A stretch of DNA of 64,000 bases from Metaphire vulgaris (GCA_018105865.1 CM030851.1:10653828-10717827); one strand, 5' to 3'; positions 10,801 to 23,311 are shown, numbered from the stretch's first letter. The notes: generated from the sequence alone by a model not told the origin. A program made the numbers and translations.

Positions 10801-12285
10801 CTTTCATCGCTTTGGCGTCGATATTCAGATGAATGAGCTAAGGCAACATGTTGTATTCTTTAGATTAATGGCGCAAGTCACCTCTTGCTTTTGTGATTTT
10901 GGGACTAGACCTAGTGATTAATACTTTGAATAATTTTCACATTTAGGTCAAAGTTCTGCACAATGCCCAAAGGTGACGCCACTTGTCAATCTTGGAAACA
11001 CCTGCTTCATGAACGCAGTTGTTCAGGCACTTTTTCGGACCAAAACCTTTGCAGGTTATTACGTAAGAGATTCTCCAGAGACGTTGATAAAAAACAAGAT
11101 CCAACACTTGCAGGATCATTTGTTGAGCTTTCTTCACAAATGCAATCGGGCACGAATGATGTTTATCCAACTGAACTGTATACGACTTTAAATGACGTGT
11201 TGAAAAAATTCACCGACTCGAACCAACATGACAGTCATGACTTCTTCATTCAATTTCTAAATAAAGTCAGACAAGAAGAAAGAGATGAACTAATTAGTCG
11301 TTCGTGCAACACAAATCGTGAAGGTCCAATGCTTGACCCGAAGACTATGTTGACTGCAGTAGATGAGGTCTTTGGTGGACATACACTGACGGTATACATT
11401 TGCCTTCAGTGCAAAAATCCATATCATATCTGCGAACCTTTCCTCAGTGTGTCTCTTCCCATTTGTGAACAGGCTACCCAATGTTCGAGTCGCCGTGATG
11501 AGGAAAGCCGAAAGAAGTACAAAGGGTGGGAGTTTCAGCCGAGTACTCCCTATCAAACAGCCATTGCCCATGCTTTGAAACCATTCAGCAGCGTTAATTC
11601 TGGGCAGCCTGGTTCGTCGAAAAAATCCGTAACCAGCAGTCTCGAGCGCTATACTCGATTGGAACACATAGACAACGAATACCTTTGCACCGAGTGCAAC
11701 CAGAGAGCGGGGGCTCAAAAAAAACCGATCATGACACCGGCTAAGAAACGAACTTTGATATACACTCCCCCCGCAATCCTAACAGTTCACCTGAAGCGAT
11801 TTAAGCAAAAAACCAGTGGAAACAGTGGTTTCACCAAGATCGATGATCACATTAATTTCGAACATTTTCTCGACATTGCTCCATTTTGCAGCTCGGGATG
11901 TTTAAATGTTGATCACAGTCAAGGAAACATCTGGTACATGCTATACGCCGTGGTCGTTCACTCTGGATCGTTGAGTTCGGGTCACTATGTGGCGTATATT
12001 CTGGCGAGAGACAGCGAAACTGATATTGCAGACTTTCTTCAGAAACGTTTCCTTGGTCGTAATGAAAGGTTTTCCGAAGAAGAAATGATAAAGAGCATAA
12101 AGAGGTTACCCGAAGTCCAAAAGGAATTCAGAGAAAAGCCGAAAGAAATCACGGGCACGTGGTATCGCATTAGTGATAGTCAGTGTGATGTTGTTAAGGG
12201 TTGTTATCCTGGATCCTCGTATGACGAGGTTTTGAAGCAGAATGCGTATATGCTATTCTACGAAAGAATGCTATCTGCTCCTTAG
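7819..12285 (+). CDS. TRIM-USP fusion: RING/B-box/coiled-coil N-terminus joined to a USP16/45-like deubiquitinase
   Basis: Predicted cysteine protease that removes ubiquitin, carrying a TRIM-type front end. Exons 7819-8857, 9287-9795 and 10947-12285 join with matching phase-1 GT..AG introns. With one base restored in exon 2 and one in exon 3 the length is exactly 963 codons. Exon 1: degenerate RING (C20, C36, H38, C41, C44, C66, C69; the first Cys of the first pair is absent), B-box1-like Cys/His cluster at about 106-150, a B-box2-like PLEIHCVGCEKSACIAC, then a long coiled coil continuing into exon 2. Exon 3: Cys box GNTCFMNAVVQAL (catalytic Cys near 536), NQHDSHDFF, two CxxC zinc pairs (CLQC, CTEC), LTVHLKRF, His box HSGSLSSGHYVAY and WYRISDS. 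The catalytic core resembles USP16/USP45, whose usual N-terminal ZnF-UBP is replaced here. Frame breaks lie at A6 runs 9592-9597 and 11089-11094. Kozak context ataatATGG. Confidence 0.85.
9796..10946 (+). other. Second intron of the TRIM-USP gene with MITE fragments
   Basis: Bounded by tagag|gttagt and acatttag|GTC. Contains a tail of the 'cttctatagcgccacttcataatgc' retroposon type (about 10228-10280), a MITE fragment with a perfect gatgaccttttttgcttgtcagg core (10376-10398) and a short GATG tandem (about 10550-10580). Confidence 0.65.
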
Positions 12286-12303
12286 TTGAGCATTATCATC
12301 AGG

Positions 12304-12613
12304 CAATGGGCGGTTCCACGTGGGGGATGAGTGGGGGACGCATCCCCCCACCGGACTTCCGGATTTTTTTCGCTTGTGAAACTTATTTTTTCGGTAAGAG
12401 TTTAGTAAAACTTATGGTGAAAAACTGCAAATGACCTTTTTGGCTTGTCAACTATTTTTCGGTAAAAGTGTAGCAAAATTATGGAAACATTTGTTTTGTC
12501 AGCCTTTTCCGGCAAAGTTTATTGATTTTTTCTCTTCTCTTTTCACCCACTCCCCACCGACTTCCTGTGTATTCATTTCATCCCCCCACCAAGAAATCCT
12601 GGAACCGCCACTG
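12304..12613. mobile_element. hAT-type MITE (310 bp) just after the TRIM-USP stop codon
   Basis: Left end CAATGGGCGGTTCCA, right end TGGAACCGCCACTG, identical 8-bp flanks tcatcagg (12296-12303, 12614-12621). It starts 18 bp after the stop codon, so it probably forms part of the 3' UTR. Core gacctttttggcttgtcaa at about 12433. Confidence 0.85.
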
Positions 12614-12639
12614 TCATCAGGTTCAATTGTTCGTCATCT

Positions 12640-13276
12640 ATGAAAATCACAAAAAATAGTCGATGAAGGAACATGACCGCTTCATTTTGTTTGTGTGGAC
12701 ATAACTCGTTGACGATGATTTGTTCAAACTTAGTTTGGAGTAGGCATTGTGTCTCTTGCTCTGATTAATTATATAAGATGTATTGCGTTTGTTTGATTAG
12801 TATTCCAAATCTAATTGAAATTTATAGTGCTTTTAATATGTTGTACGTCTAATTTGAGGTCTTTGTGGTTGAGTTTATTAGTACATAAGCTGATAAGCAC
12901 TGAGGGGGAGGGGTTGTATTTAGGAGATTTTGCATATGTACGGTGTGCAAACGGAGGGAGGGATTGAAAACATGCCTTTTTGCGCATGTACGTACTAGGG
13001 CCCCGCTATATAGGGTTGAAAACATGCCTGTTTTGCGTACGTACTATATGGATGAGCCCTTTATACTGTTGTAGGCCAACTAGTGTGTGAAAGATTATTT
13101 TTAGCACAGAAATTTTGAATATAGACCTGCTAAAGGGCTATAAACTTTTAGAATTGGGTTAATGCCGATATGTTTACGCAAGACACTCTAGCATGGGCGT
13201 AAACCACGGAGGATGGCTGAGGGACGGCCTCCCCCCAATGATTAGTGAGGAGATAGAGTATCAGTTATCCCCCTTA
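12640..13276. other. Spacer without recognised genes
   Basis: Two similar passages with aaaacatgcctttttgcg and aaaacatgcctgttttgcg (about 12968 and 13018) suggest a decayed repeat, and another MITE half begins near 13194 (gggcgtaaaccacgg). No coding content. Confidence 0.55.
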
Positions 13277-13521
13277 CAGTGGCGTAGCGTGACTTTTGGG
13301 GGTCCGGGGGCATCTTTGCCATGGGGGCCCCAGAGTTTAGAGCTGATGAGCCAAAAAAACGTTATCGCCTCCTTTTTCATCCTGACGAGCAAAAAAGGTC
13401 GTCAGCACATCATTTCTAGGGTTAGGGTCATGCCCCCTAGCTTAGGCCCCTCTTTGGGCCCCCCGCCCGGGGCCCGGAGGGCTGTCAACAAAGTGCCCCC
13501 GCCCCCCTAGTTACGCCACTG
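13277..13521. mobile_element. hAT-type MITE (245 bp) with TSD ccccctta
   Basis: Left end CAGTGGCGTAGCGT, right end AGTTACGCCACTG. Identical 8-bp flanks ccccctta at 13269-13276 and 13522-13529. The interior has the reverse core ctgacgagcaaaaaaggtc. It is nested in an older repeat. The open frame 13193-13510 lies across it. Confidence 0.85.
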
Positions 13522-13559
13522 CCCCCTTACAATGTTTTGTACGTCTTTGCAACGTTAAG

Positions 13560-14040
13560 GGAATAATAGGCCATAATAATTATAATTATATTATTATTAA
13601 TAATGTTATTTAAAGTGGTTTAGGAGGCAAAGTAAGACTGTGTGAAAACCACTGATGTAGCCATCTGCATTCAATAACCTAGTTTATCGAGATATCCTTT
13701 GAATCCGTTTACTGTTTCAACTGTCACTCCCACATCGTCCAAACTGTTCCATTTGTCCACAACTCTTGCACTAAAAAATTGTTCACACACTGTCAATCAG
13801 TGGCGGCTCCACCGGGGGGGTCAGGGGGCCCGTGCCCCCTATTGAGTGCCTGGCCCCTCCAGTGGCCCTCCCTGTTGGGACCCTATACTTAATGCTACAT
13901 ACATTAAACAACAAATGGTTGGCCCCCATGATTAGAAGTTGCCACCCCCAACGGCCCCCACTTGCCAAATCCTGGAGTCGCCACTGCTGTCAATGTGTCG
14001 AACTCAAAGACAGTAGAAAGCCAGTTGCAATGTGGATGGC
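13560..14040 (-). mobile_element. LINE 3' end with TTA tail, interrupted by a MITE
   Basis: Reverse complement of the LINE tail: TAA-rich array, hairpin (13612-13660), then 3' coding sequence (gaatccgtttactgtttcaactgtcactcc and ttccatttgtccacaac) as in the copy at 51.9 kb. The MITE 13798-13986 splits it, and LINE-like sequence resumes at 13995. Confidence 0.75.
13798..13986. mobile_element. hAT-type MITE (189 bp) with TSD ctgtcaat
   Basis: Ends CAGTGGCGGCTCCA and TGGAGTCGCCACTG. Identical 8-bp flanks ctgtcaat (13790-13797, 13987-13994). Same length and family as the inverted copy at 26057-26245. Related copies are at 51579-51737 and 35001-35144. Confidence 0.9.
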
Positions 14041-14232
14041 CAAGTTTGTGCGTATCGATGAAACCATGCTATCTGTGAACCTAGTTCTTAGCTCTGCAGG
14101 TCTTTACTGTAAAGTGCTGGTTAAACGACTGGAGCTCATTTCTGGAAATGAAAATAATTATAATTCTTATGCGCAAACTAATTTTGAATGAGTGACCTGA
14201 TTCTTACGATGTTAAGTATTAGTATTATATTA

Positions 14233-14294
<62 letters not shown>
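14233..14294. repeat. TTA microsatellite
   Basis: About twenty uninterrupted TTA units. Confidence 0.9.
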
Positions 14295-14295
<1 letters not shown>

Positions 14296-15285
14296 ACGAC
14301 CAACATCATAACCAAAAATACATGACTCAAGATACTTAATTAATTTATACTAGAAATAATCAAAATTAACACAAGAATACAAATTTAGTTCATGATGATA
14401 ATCCACAAACTCGTGATGAGAAATCGAAATTCTCCCATGGCCTGCCTGTGCTGGGCGTGAGTCGAAACTGACGGCATTACCGCAAAGTGTCGTGCTGCTG
14501 GGCGGCATGACCCAGTCACGAACGACGACGGTATGCTGCGGTGCTCGAGAAAAACTGAAGTAATGATTTAAGCCTATTTGGTAGGCCGAGACCGTAAAGC
14601 TATTAAACGAGTAATTGAAAATCTTGTACGACTGGATCTCTCCGGCATTTTAAAGTACATAACCCTTGATTGTTTTTTTTCGCGTCTCTTGAACTGTCTT
14701 CGTCGAGAGACTGTTAATGGGTTCTACTCGCGTTTGACCTTTCTAGATTCAGATGGTCAGGGGCGGTTCCACGTTGGGGATGCATCCCCCCCACCAGCCC
14801 ACCAAAAATGCGTCTTGTTATAAGATGTAAGATGATCGTCTAAACGGATTAGCCTTGATTTATATCCACAAAGATATGGACATATCCATAAACAATGTCA
14901 GCGGCAAATTCGCTTCCATCACTAGAGAACTCGAATACTCGATTTTGCACTATGACTTTGTACAACCAGACTAAAATGGCCTTTATACATTGTCAATAAT
15001 TATTCTGAACATTGTAGCAACTCATATAGAACGTATTCTTTTATAGGCCTATAACTTTTGATTTCTTGGGAGGAGGGACTAAATCTTTGAGTTGGGTGGT
15101 CCAGAGGGTTAGCACCCTCTACTGAAATAGGCAAAAATTGCTACGTATTAGAAAATTTTCTTCTATGTCAATGGCTAACAAAAGAGGCTTAGACAGACCT
15201 GGTGTTGATGGAAAAACATTTTGTTTTGTTTTGGCTGGATTAGTTGGGTAGGCTTAAGCCTACCCTAGCCTTTAATAAAATCCGC
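14295..15285. other. Spacer with a partial MITE
   Basis: A MITE fragment starting CAGGGGCGGTTCCACGTTGGGGATGC at about 14758 shares about 150 bp with the element at 33332 (including gatgatcgtctaaacggattagcctt). No gene recognised. Confidence 0.55.
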
Positions 15286-15289
15286 CTAT

Positions 15290-15497
15290 GCCATGAGTCC
15301 ATCTTTTAGAACCCAATCCAACCTAACCCATGAAATTAACCCAACCCATGCCGATAATAGGTTTACTTGACGCAATCCAACCCACTGTAATACATACAGT
15401 TTCTTAAGTTTTCTGACCCAACCCACCATTAATATGGAAAAGTCTGACCCAGCCCAACCCAACCCAACCCAACCCAACCCATGGACATCTCTGAATT
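15290..15497 (-). mobile_element. GGGTT-rich repeat element, 5'-truncated copy
   Basis: On the minus strand this reads as CAGAGATGTCCATGGG followed by many GGGTTGGGTT blocks. It is the inverse of the complete copy at 30697-30945, with the same spacer phrases (cttaagaaactg, ggcatgggttggg). Its other end lacks the inverted repeat. Confidence 0.75.
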
Positions 15498-15593
15498 GTG
15501 TATGTTGGTCGGTCACTCACTCTTGCCTGCCTCTCAAAATGTCGGTCATTTTTTCTCCGTTCTCGATGATTAGTCAAACAGAAATCTTGAATC

Positions 15594-15715
15594 TCAGATG
15601 GCAGAGTGAGTTACGTGCTGGAGCGTCAGGCTGACGGAGCGGGTTCAAGCCCCGTTAGTGCCCCTAGTGGCTTTCACACAGGCAGTAATGCCTCCCAGGC
15701 CACTTTAAATCATGC
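15594..15715 (+). mobile_element. tRNA-derived SINE with LINE-type 3' hairpin
   Basis: Head: agatggcagagtgagttacg (A box) and gggttcaagccccgtta (B box). Tail: AGTGGC, tttcacacagg, GGCAgtaaTGCC, GGCCACT, tttaaatca, at 15666-15710. The tail is a structural match to the LINE tail at 1739. A second full copy is at 57664-57790. Confidence 0.82.
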
Positions 15716-16816
15716 TAAGTTCATGCTAAGTTCTATACAGTAGAATACAAGGGATGTCATGCAGTAAGCCTATTACGCTGTTCTGCAGTGCCTAATCTAG
15801 ACCACTGGACTCGGGAACTCGGGGAACTGACAAGGCCGGGGGAAGTCAGCTAGGGGGCTGCTGTTAGCTTATGTAGTGTGCCAAAATTTTCGGGGGAATT
15901 TGAAATTTCCGGGAGGGAGTGAAAGGGCAATTTCCCCCCGGAAACTGTCTAGATTAAATCCTGCTGCTCTGTGGCGCCTCCGCCGCCGTTGTTACTGATT
16001 GTTCCGTTTGGTGTTGCGGATGGTCGTCGCTTAGAACACGCGAAGGACCGTCTGTATTTTGCATGCTAACCGAGGCGGACGATATCGTAAATGCAAAATG
16101 CGCACATCTGCAATTCTGCATGTATGTCTATATATGTATGCATATGTGTTTGTGTGTTTGTACGCGCGCGTGTGTGTGTCTCTGTCTGTGTGTGCGAGTC
16201 TGTGTTCGGTTAGCGTGGTCCGTTGAGCATTGACTGGGTCCAGTATGCTGCCCTGCGTTGGACGCTTCAATACGACGAAGAGCCGGCATGAACCGGAAAA
16301 ATCCGGAATTCGGTTGTCCTGATCGGTCCTTTGAACCGAGGTGAATGGACCAGTGAAGCACATCGGAGCCTGGTTCTTCTGCATCCATACCTCCTCCCTC
16401 CTCCTCATCCTCCGCCGCCGCAGCAGCAGCTGACTCTGAATTCATTAACGCCTCGTCCCATAGGGCCTCTACACCACGATAATAAAATGTCCAGTTAACA
16501 GAGGCATAGCAACTGAATGTCTGCGGTCTCACGACTGTTTCAAATGTTTAGAATTTTTGTCGGAGTCGGTGACGTAAACTGGAAACTGATTGAAATATAA
16601 CGAAGTAGCCTAAAATCGATATTAAAAAATAATGCAATTCCGATTTACTGTACTTTCTATGCCGTCATAAGTTTCACGAATTAAATCAATTTGAATAAGC
16701 CTGATACTTCGTACCAATTGAATTTGTTGTTTAAATCATTTTCAAAAAACAGTGAGGCGCGCCATTCCACCCCTAAAATATTTTACTTCCGACGGGCTTT
16801 TCATCCGGTGGCTCCC
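15716..16816. other. Spacer without confirmed genes
   Basis: A minus-strand open frame at 16128-16532 encodes an Ala/Glu-rich stretch followed by Thr/His-rich sequence from a TG-rich repeat. It has no recognisable domain and is not called. Otherwise nothing is recognised. Confidence 0.5.
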
Positions 16817-17048
16817 CAGTGGCGTCATTGGGGCGGTCAGAGGGGAGGACGTGGCCCCCAAGGAGATGAAGAAATAATGTATAATGTATTAAATAAATAA
16901 ATAAATAAATAAATAGAGGTAAAATGTGCCAAAATCACCAAAGATTGACCAAAATTTGCCTTAAAATGTCAAAAATTTGCCAAAATTTGCCCAAAATTGG
17001 TCAAAAAATTATCTCGTCCCCTCATGAAAGTGAGAAATGACGCTACTG
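16817..17048. mobile_element. MITE with ends CAGTGGCGTCATT / AATGACGCTACTG
   Basis: Inverted ends are clear. The interior repeats ccaaaatttgcc-like phrases. Relatives end as gaaatgacgctactg at about 55985 and gaaatgacgccactg at about 20357. No convincing target duplication was seen. Confidence 0.7.
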
Positions 17049-17318
17049 GGCCCCCGTCTACGGTGCTATTCTTCATTATACGCTGATCCATGAAAAATAG
17101 TAGGTCCCATGCTTAGAAGTTGCCACCTCAACGACCTCCCACTTTCCAAATCTTGGAGCCGCCACTGAATGTATGCCACCCCCCACTGGGTTTGCAATTC
17201 GACCCACTTCGTTGCTGTGAGTTGGTCGAAGCCTGACAATCTAACAAGTCGGTGTCGAAATCTAATGCAGCCTTAACGTTAAACCAGTGACCTGCGTTTT
17301 AATTAATTCATCAGAAGA

Positions 17319-17320
<2 letters not shown>

Positions 17321-17372
<52 letters not shown>
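17321..17372. repeat. TTA microsatellite
   Basis: About seventeen TTA units, uninterrupted. Confidence 0.9.
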
Positions 17373-17726
17373 GCTACGGCGCTAAACTGAACTCGTTTCC
17401 TGCGCATATTAGGTAGGACCAGGGCGCGATTTGCGGGTGGGAAGGGGGAATCTCTCCCCTCCACTGCCCAACTGCATCCCCCACTACTTCTACATCCCCA
17501 CCACTACATCCCCACTGCTACAGTTTCCAACAACTACATCCCCAAGCTCGACATATCCCCCCCCCCACTGCTCCAGATCACAAATCGCACCCTGGGTAGG
17601 ACAGTGTTTCAACCAAATCAGTTCAATACGCCAGAGCACACTTTGAGTGCCTGTTGTTGTATGTAGTCTTTGCCAAGACTCGCTCCGACGCACCTGGGTG
17701 TTTTAGGCTGTCTGTAGGTAGGCGCT

Positions 17727-17728
<2 letters not shown>

Positions 17729-17761
<33 letters not shown>
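17729..17761 (+). repeat. GGC microsatellite abutting a TATA box
   Basis: About eleven GGC units end directly against ctataaaaa. The placement gives a GC-rich block immediately upstream of a core promoter. Confidence 0.85.
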
Positions 17762-17768
17762 TATAAAA
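17762..17768 (+). promoter_or_regulatory. TATA box, probable promoter of carbonic anhydrase gene 1
   Basis: TATAAAA follows the GGC array. About 135 bp downstream is a strong splice donor (cgac|gtaagt at 17898). The first coding exon of carbonic anhydrase 1 is preceded by an acceptor (aattgcag, 25891), so a leader exon here spliced to 25892 is the simplest model. The 8-kb link is inferred. Confidence 0.55.
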
Positions 17769-17791
17769 ACCTGCGCTCGTAGATGAAACTC

Positions 17792-17897
17792 GACGAGATC
17801 AGAGAGGAGACGGTCAAATCTTTCTTCGGGTTGTCCTGCGTTCGGAATCGGAACTTCGAAACTCTTCTCTGCAGAGGCAATTGGTTTTACAGTCGAC
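17792..17897 (+). other. Probable non-coding leader exon
   Basis: Runs from the expected start about 30 bp below the TATA box to the donor GTAAGT at 17898. An ATG at 17783 opens a short frame but lies at or upstream of the expected transcription start. Confidence 0.45.
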
Positions 17898-18179
17898 GTA
17901 AGTTCGGTTTAAGTTAAATCTCACGTGTAAGCATAGAGCTAATAGTTATCTCCTAATCAATAATGTCAACTGTTATAATAATTCGTCGCTAAATCTGAGA
18001 ATGTATATACAGTGCATTCTTGAGCTCTTAAACATTGGCGTAAACTTGGATGAAAAACTGGGGGCCCAACCCCTATGCCTTCCCTTCTTCCCTATGGTAG
18101 CCTTATAGAAAGTTGGGGGCTCGAGAATAGAGGTCTAATAGATGTTCACTACTGTGGTCTTGAAACACCAAGCTGAGAT

Positions 18180-18268
18180 TAATTTCAGAAAGGTAAAGGC
18201 CTAATTTCAGAAAGGTTAAGGTCTAATTTCAGAAAGGTTAAGGTCTAATTTCAGAAAGGTAAAGGCCT
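18180..18268 (+). repeat. Short tandem repeat, about four units of 22-23 bp
   Basis: Units of the form taatttcagaaaggtaaaggc, each with small changes. Confidence 0.8.
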
Positions 18269-18299
18269 TGAATCCGAAGAATCTTCATACTCATAGGAG

Positions 18300-18430
18300 T
18301 CATATGCTCGATTAGAGCAGGTGCAGATGTTCGGTTGTTTAGGCATGCAGCGACGCAGGTGACTTAACGCCATTAATCTTGACCAGATCGCCAGTCAAAC
18401 GTCTAGAACAGCTTCTCAAGTCCATAGCTT
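18300..18430 (-). mobile_element. Fragment of the tRNA-derived SINE
   Basis: cagcgacgcaggtgacttaacgcc and gaccagatcgccag match the inner part of the minus-strand SINE at 38347-38690. Confidence 0.6.
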
Positions 18431-18490
18431 GATATTAAGTAGACCTATAGACCTAATAACAACATCAAACAACCATAAACTTCTTAACGT

Positions 18491-18493
<3 letters not shown>

Positions 18494-18537
<44 letters not shown>

Positions 18538-18587
18538 AATAACTATAATAATAACAATGACGACGATGACGATGACGATGTTACTGC

Positions 18588-18663
<76 letters not shown>

Positions 18664-18870
18664 CATGATGATGATGATCATGATCATGATGATGATGATG
18701 ATGATGATGATTGATGATGATGATGATGATGATGATGAAGAACAAGAACAAGAACAAGAAGAGGATGGTGATGGATGATGACTGTGATTATGGGGATGAT
18801 GGTGATGATGACGACGATGAAGATGAAGATACAGAAGAAGATGAGGAGGAGGAGGATAGGATGTAGAGTA
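18494..18870. repeat. Compound TAA / GCT / GAT microsatellite
   Basis: TAA units (18494-18550), GCT units (about 18590-18610), long GAT arrays (about 18611-18740), then AAGAAC and GATGAA-like runs. Open frames here encode homopolymers and are artefacts. Confidence 0.9.
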
Positions 18871-20190
18871 ATTCAGTAGGATCTGCCTTGTGAAAGATCT
18901 ATACTATTTACGTTACGGTCGTTTTAAGAATGGAAAACGTAGAAATCCTGCGCGGCGTAGTTCCTGGATGAACAATCAGAAACTACCAGTCCGATACTAA
19001 AGGATATGGCTAAGGAGGGCATGCAATAAGATTTAGACGAGTCTTAAGGTGAGACCTGTAGGTCAATAGACATTCAACTGAGCTGACCTACCACGGACCC
19101 AGTATCAGAAATAATGAAGTTAATCTTAAAGTATGTTTTGTGAAACGTTATAGATTCATAGCATATAGATACATAATTACAAAACATCAACATTATCTCT
19201 AGTAATTCTGTACTCTATCTCAGAGTTAGTTTGTATTGAGAACGTTAATTTCTCTGGTAAAATTCAACTCCTTCACAATAATCAGATTCTGCCCGTATCG
19301 GAATATATTATATAAAAGTGCATTCACGATTGGTATAAATTTGTCGGCACTATAATGAAACTTCCGTACGCATTGACTCACTTACGTGATCAACATGGCT
19401 AATTTCATTTTACGTAAAACCTGAGTGGGTATTAAACCGGCAAATACACCAGCAGTATACAGCAGTATTTTGGACCAATGCACTATCTGTCCGTACCATC
19501 TAGCCATCCATCCATGCATTCCTTACATTCATCCATACAAACATACATCCATCCATCTCTCGCAAACCACTTTACCCAGAAAGACCATTCTGTCAGTGAC
19601 CTAACCATAATACCAATTGAACAATTATTAAAAAGCGGAAACGATGAACGCAAAAACAAACAGAAACGCCTAACTAGAGAAACATACTGGATTAAGGAAC
19701 TAATGACCTATACACCATACGGAATCAATTCAATTAACACCATAACGGAATCAATGTAAAATGGACATATATCCGGGATCCCCAGTTAATGACTACAGAC
19801 GCCGTTGAAAAAGACAAGATGGAAGATTGTGCCCGTGCACAAGTTCTCAAGACTTTTCATTCGCTCGCTTATCCATTCCATCCATTCATCCATCCATCCA
19901 TCTATCATCCATCCATCCATCCATCCATCCATGTCGGCGAGAGTCGAAAGCAGTTTATCTACCCAGCCCAACTGTTCCAAAACGTGTTTCTCCCGTGTCA
20001 AAACAATAGCTTTTGAATTATAACAGTTTTTGAACAGTTTTTACACTCATTTCACATCTCAATGCCTCCCGTCATTTGTCAAAACAAATGTATTAATGTG
20101 CAATAAAAAAAAAAACAGCCTACCTAAATTGAAAATATTAATTTATAATGTAGAATGTTTTTGAAATAAGAAAAGAAAAAACCAGGAGGT
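18871..20190. other. Intron-like spacer with CCAT repeats
   Basis: CATC/CCAT repeats at about 19500-19555 and 19876-19932. A half copy of the 72-bp TTAA element (aatgtaaaatggacatatatccgggatccccagttaa) is at about 19753-19789. No genes recognised. Confidence 0.6.
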
Positions 20191-20192
20191 GA

Positions 20193-20194
<2 letters not shown>

Positions 20195-20227
<33 letters not shown>
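20195..20227. repeat. Poly(A) tract of about 33 bases
   Basis: Uninterrupted A run followed by ggtcgtcaag, which is part of the MITE core on the reverse strand. It looks like expansion of the core's T-rich block. Confidence 0.85.
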
Positions 20228-20229
<2 letters not shown>

Positions 20230-21100
20230 TCGTCAAGTATTTTTGTTGGTATGGTCAACGTAACAAAAAACTCGAAAAAATTTCCAATTATAAAATTGTA
20301 AAAGAAAATGTTAAAAAATTTCTCGCCCCCAAGAAAAGTGTGAAATGACGCCACTGCCTCGGGCCGTCTTTAACCAGTGCGGGGCCCCGGGCACCTGGCG
20401 GCCTGCGGGGTCCTAGACGTGAAGATCAATGTTGACAAGCAAAAAGGTCATCTCCAACGTTTTTGAATGCCGACAAGCAAAAAAAGGATAATCCTACGTT
20501 AAAAAGTAGTTTGCGCGCGGCGCGGCGCCCCCTAAGATGCGTGGGGCCCCGGGCACTGTGCCCGAATTTTTACACGTAAAGACGCCCCTGCAATGCCTAT
20601 TAATATTGTGACCATGAATGCGCAACAATTCACCTTCGTACTACTTAAAATTCGTCCTGTAACATGGACCGATATTAGTACCAGTTTATACGATGATTCT
20701 TCTGTGATTAGCTATAGCACTTATCTATATATGCGTGCATAAATGTACTAGTAGACCTGCATGCAATTTTCCCTCGCCCTTTCACACGACCGACGTATTC
20801 TATAGCGGTATTTTTTAAACAATTTATGTTATTCCCAGCAAAATTCTTTGCATTTTTAAACGAAGCCGAATAAGACGAAGCGTTCTGTCATGACCGATCG
20901 ATGGCTTGCTGCTTGATTAACGTGTTTGTGAAGGTCGTCTTAACACCGTCGCATCAGTTTCGGTAATTAACCGCCATGTGCGTTCAACTCGCGGCGGTGC
21001 ACTCGGCTAACAGCAGTAGGCCGAAATTATCACTCAATCGAAAACGCTAGCAACTAAGCAATAAGTAGGCTTAATTACCATAGTAAAATTAAAATAGGCT
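20228..21100. other. Degraded MITEs and spacer
   Basis: Contains the end of one MITE (gaaatgacgccactg, about 20343-20357) and a second element with reverse cores (gacaagcaaaaaggtcatc at about 20436; gacaagcaaaaaaggataatcc at about 20469), ending taaagacgcccctg near 20590. Nothing else is recognised to 21100. Confidence 0.55.
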
Positions 21101-21109
21101 TATTGTTGA

Positions 21110-22385
<1,276 letters not shown>

Positions 22386-22443
<58 letters not shown>
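22386..22443. repeat. GA microsatellite
   Basis: About twenty-nine GA units. Confidence 0.9.
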
Positions 22444-22446
<3 letters not shown>

Positions 22447-23278
22447 GCAGGAACAGACAGCATACAATAAGTGCTACTATGGCTAGAAATTAAGCTGTGG
22501 AATAATACAATTGTCTGACATCCCTCTCACTCAGTCGCATTTAACGTTCTAAAAATTCTCCATTAACTTCTCTTGTGCTGCACTTTTTGCGATCGGCGGG
22601 AGATATACTTCGCCTTGCAGCAGGAGCCAACTATTACCTTTCTTTGATTGACTGCGGATTACAACGGGAACTGTCTTTCCCACAATTTATCAGGATTCTA
22701 ATGAGCTTCTTCTAAGTGCGTTACGTTATTTATGGACAGCCCCTAGCCACGGGAATTTATGCAAAACCGTTGATAATTTTTTGGGGTTTGCGATAACGTC
22801 ATGACAACTCCTTAACGACCCTTTTATGCTCGTTGGAGACTTTTTACCAGAAGATGTCGATGTGCACGCCCCTATTCCTGAACCCTGGCTACGCCATTGT
22901 ATTTCATTGTTCGGTTGTTATGGAAACGGGGCAAAAATTAATATTAACCGCTTTCTCACTTCAGGCGTGGGCAAATATTCGAGCGTAAGCACGTATACAG
23001 TACACGAGATTTATTACAGATCGTTTATAATACTTTCGTTTGAGTCTGATCCAACCAAGTGCTTTAATGTTAACGCATTATTCAAGTTCCGCACGAACGA
23101 AGCAAAAAACCATTGCTATTAGAAAGAAATATGAAAAAAATGTTTTCAGTTTTTAAAATCCAGGCTTGACCAGACATTACTAGTGAAGATATGAGTCAAA
23201 GGCACGGATGTTCGATAAAATTGGGAAAGGAGAATGATTGGAAACACATAGGCAGATGGAAACATTATATATATATAC

Positions 23279-23311
<33 letters not shown>

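Noticed and set aside
13193..13510. Open frame of 105 aa
   Set aside because: Lies across a MITE with an exact target duplication; low-complexity proline/glycine-rich.
15286..15516. Interstitial telomere
   Set aside because: The GGGTT blocks are irregular and belong to an element with inverted ends that has a second, complete copy at 30697-30945.
16128..16532. Minus-strand open frame with Ala/Glu-rich sequence
   Set aside because: No domain recognised, its end runs through a TG-rich repeat, and no splice or promoter evidence ties it to a gene.
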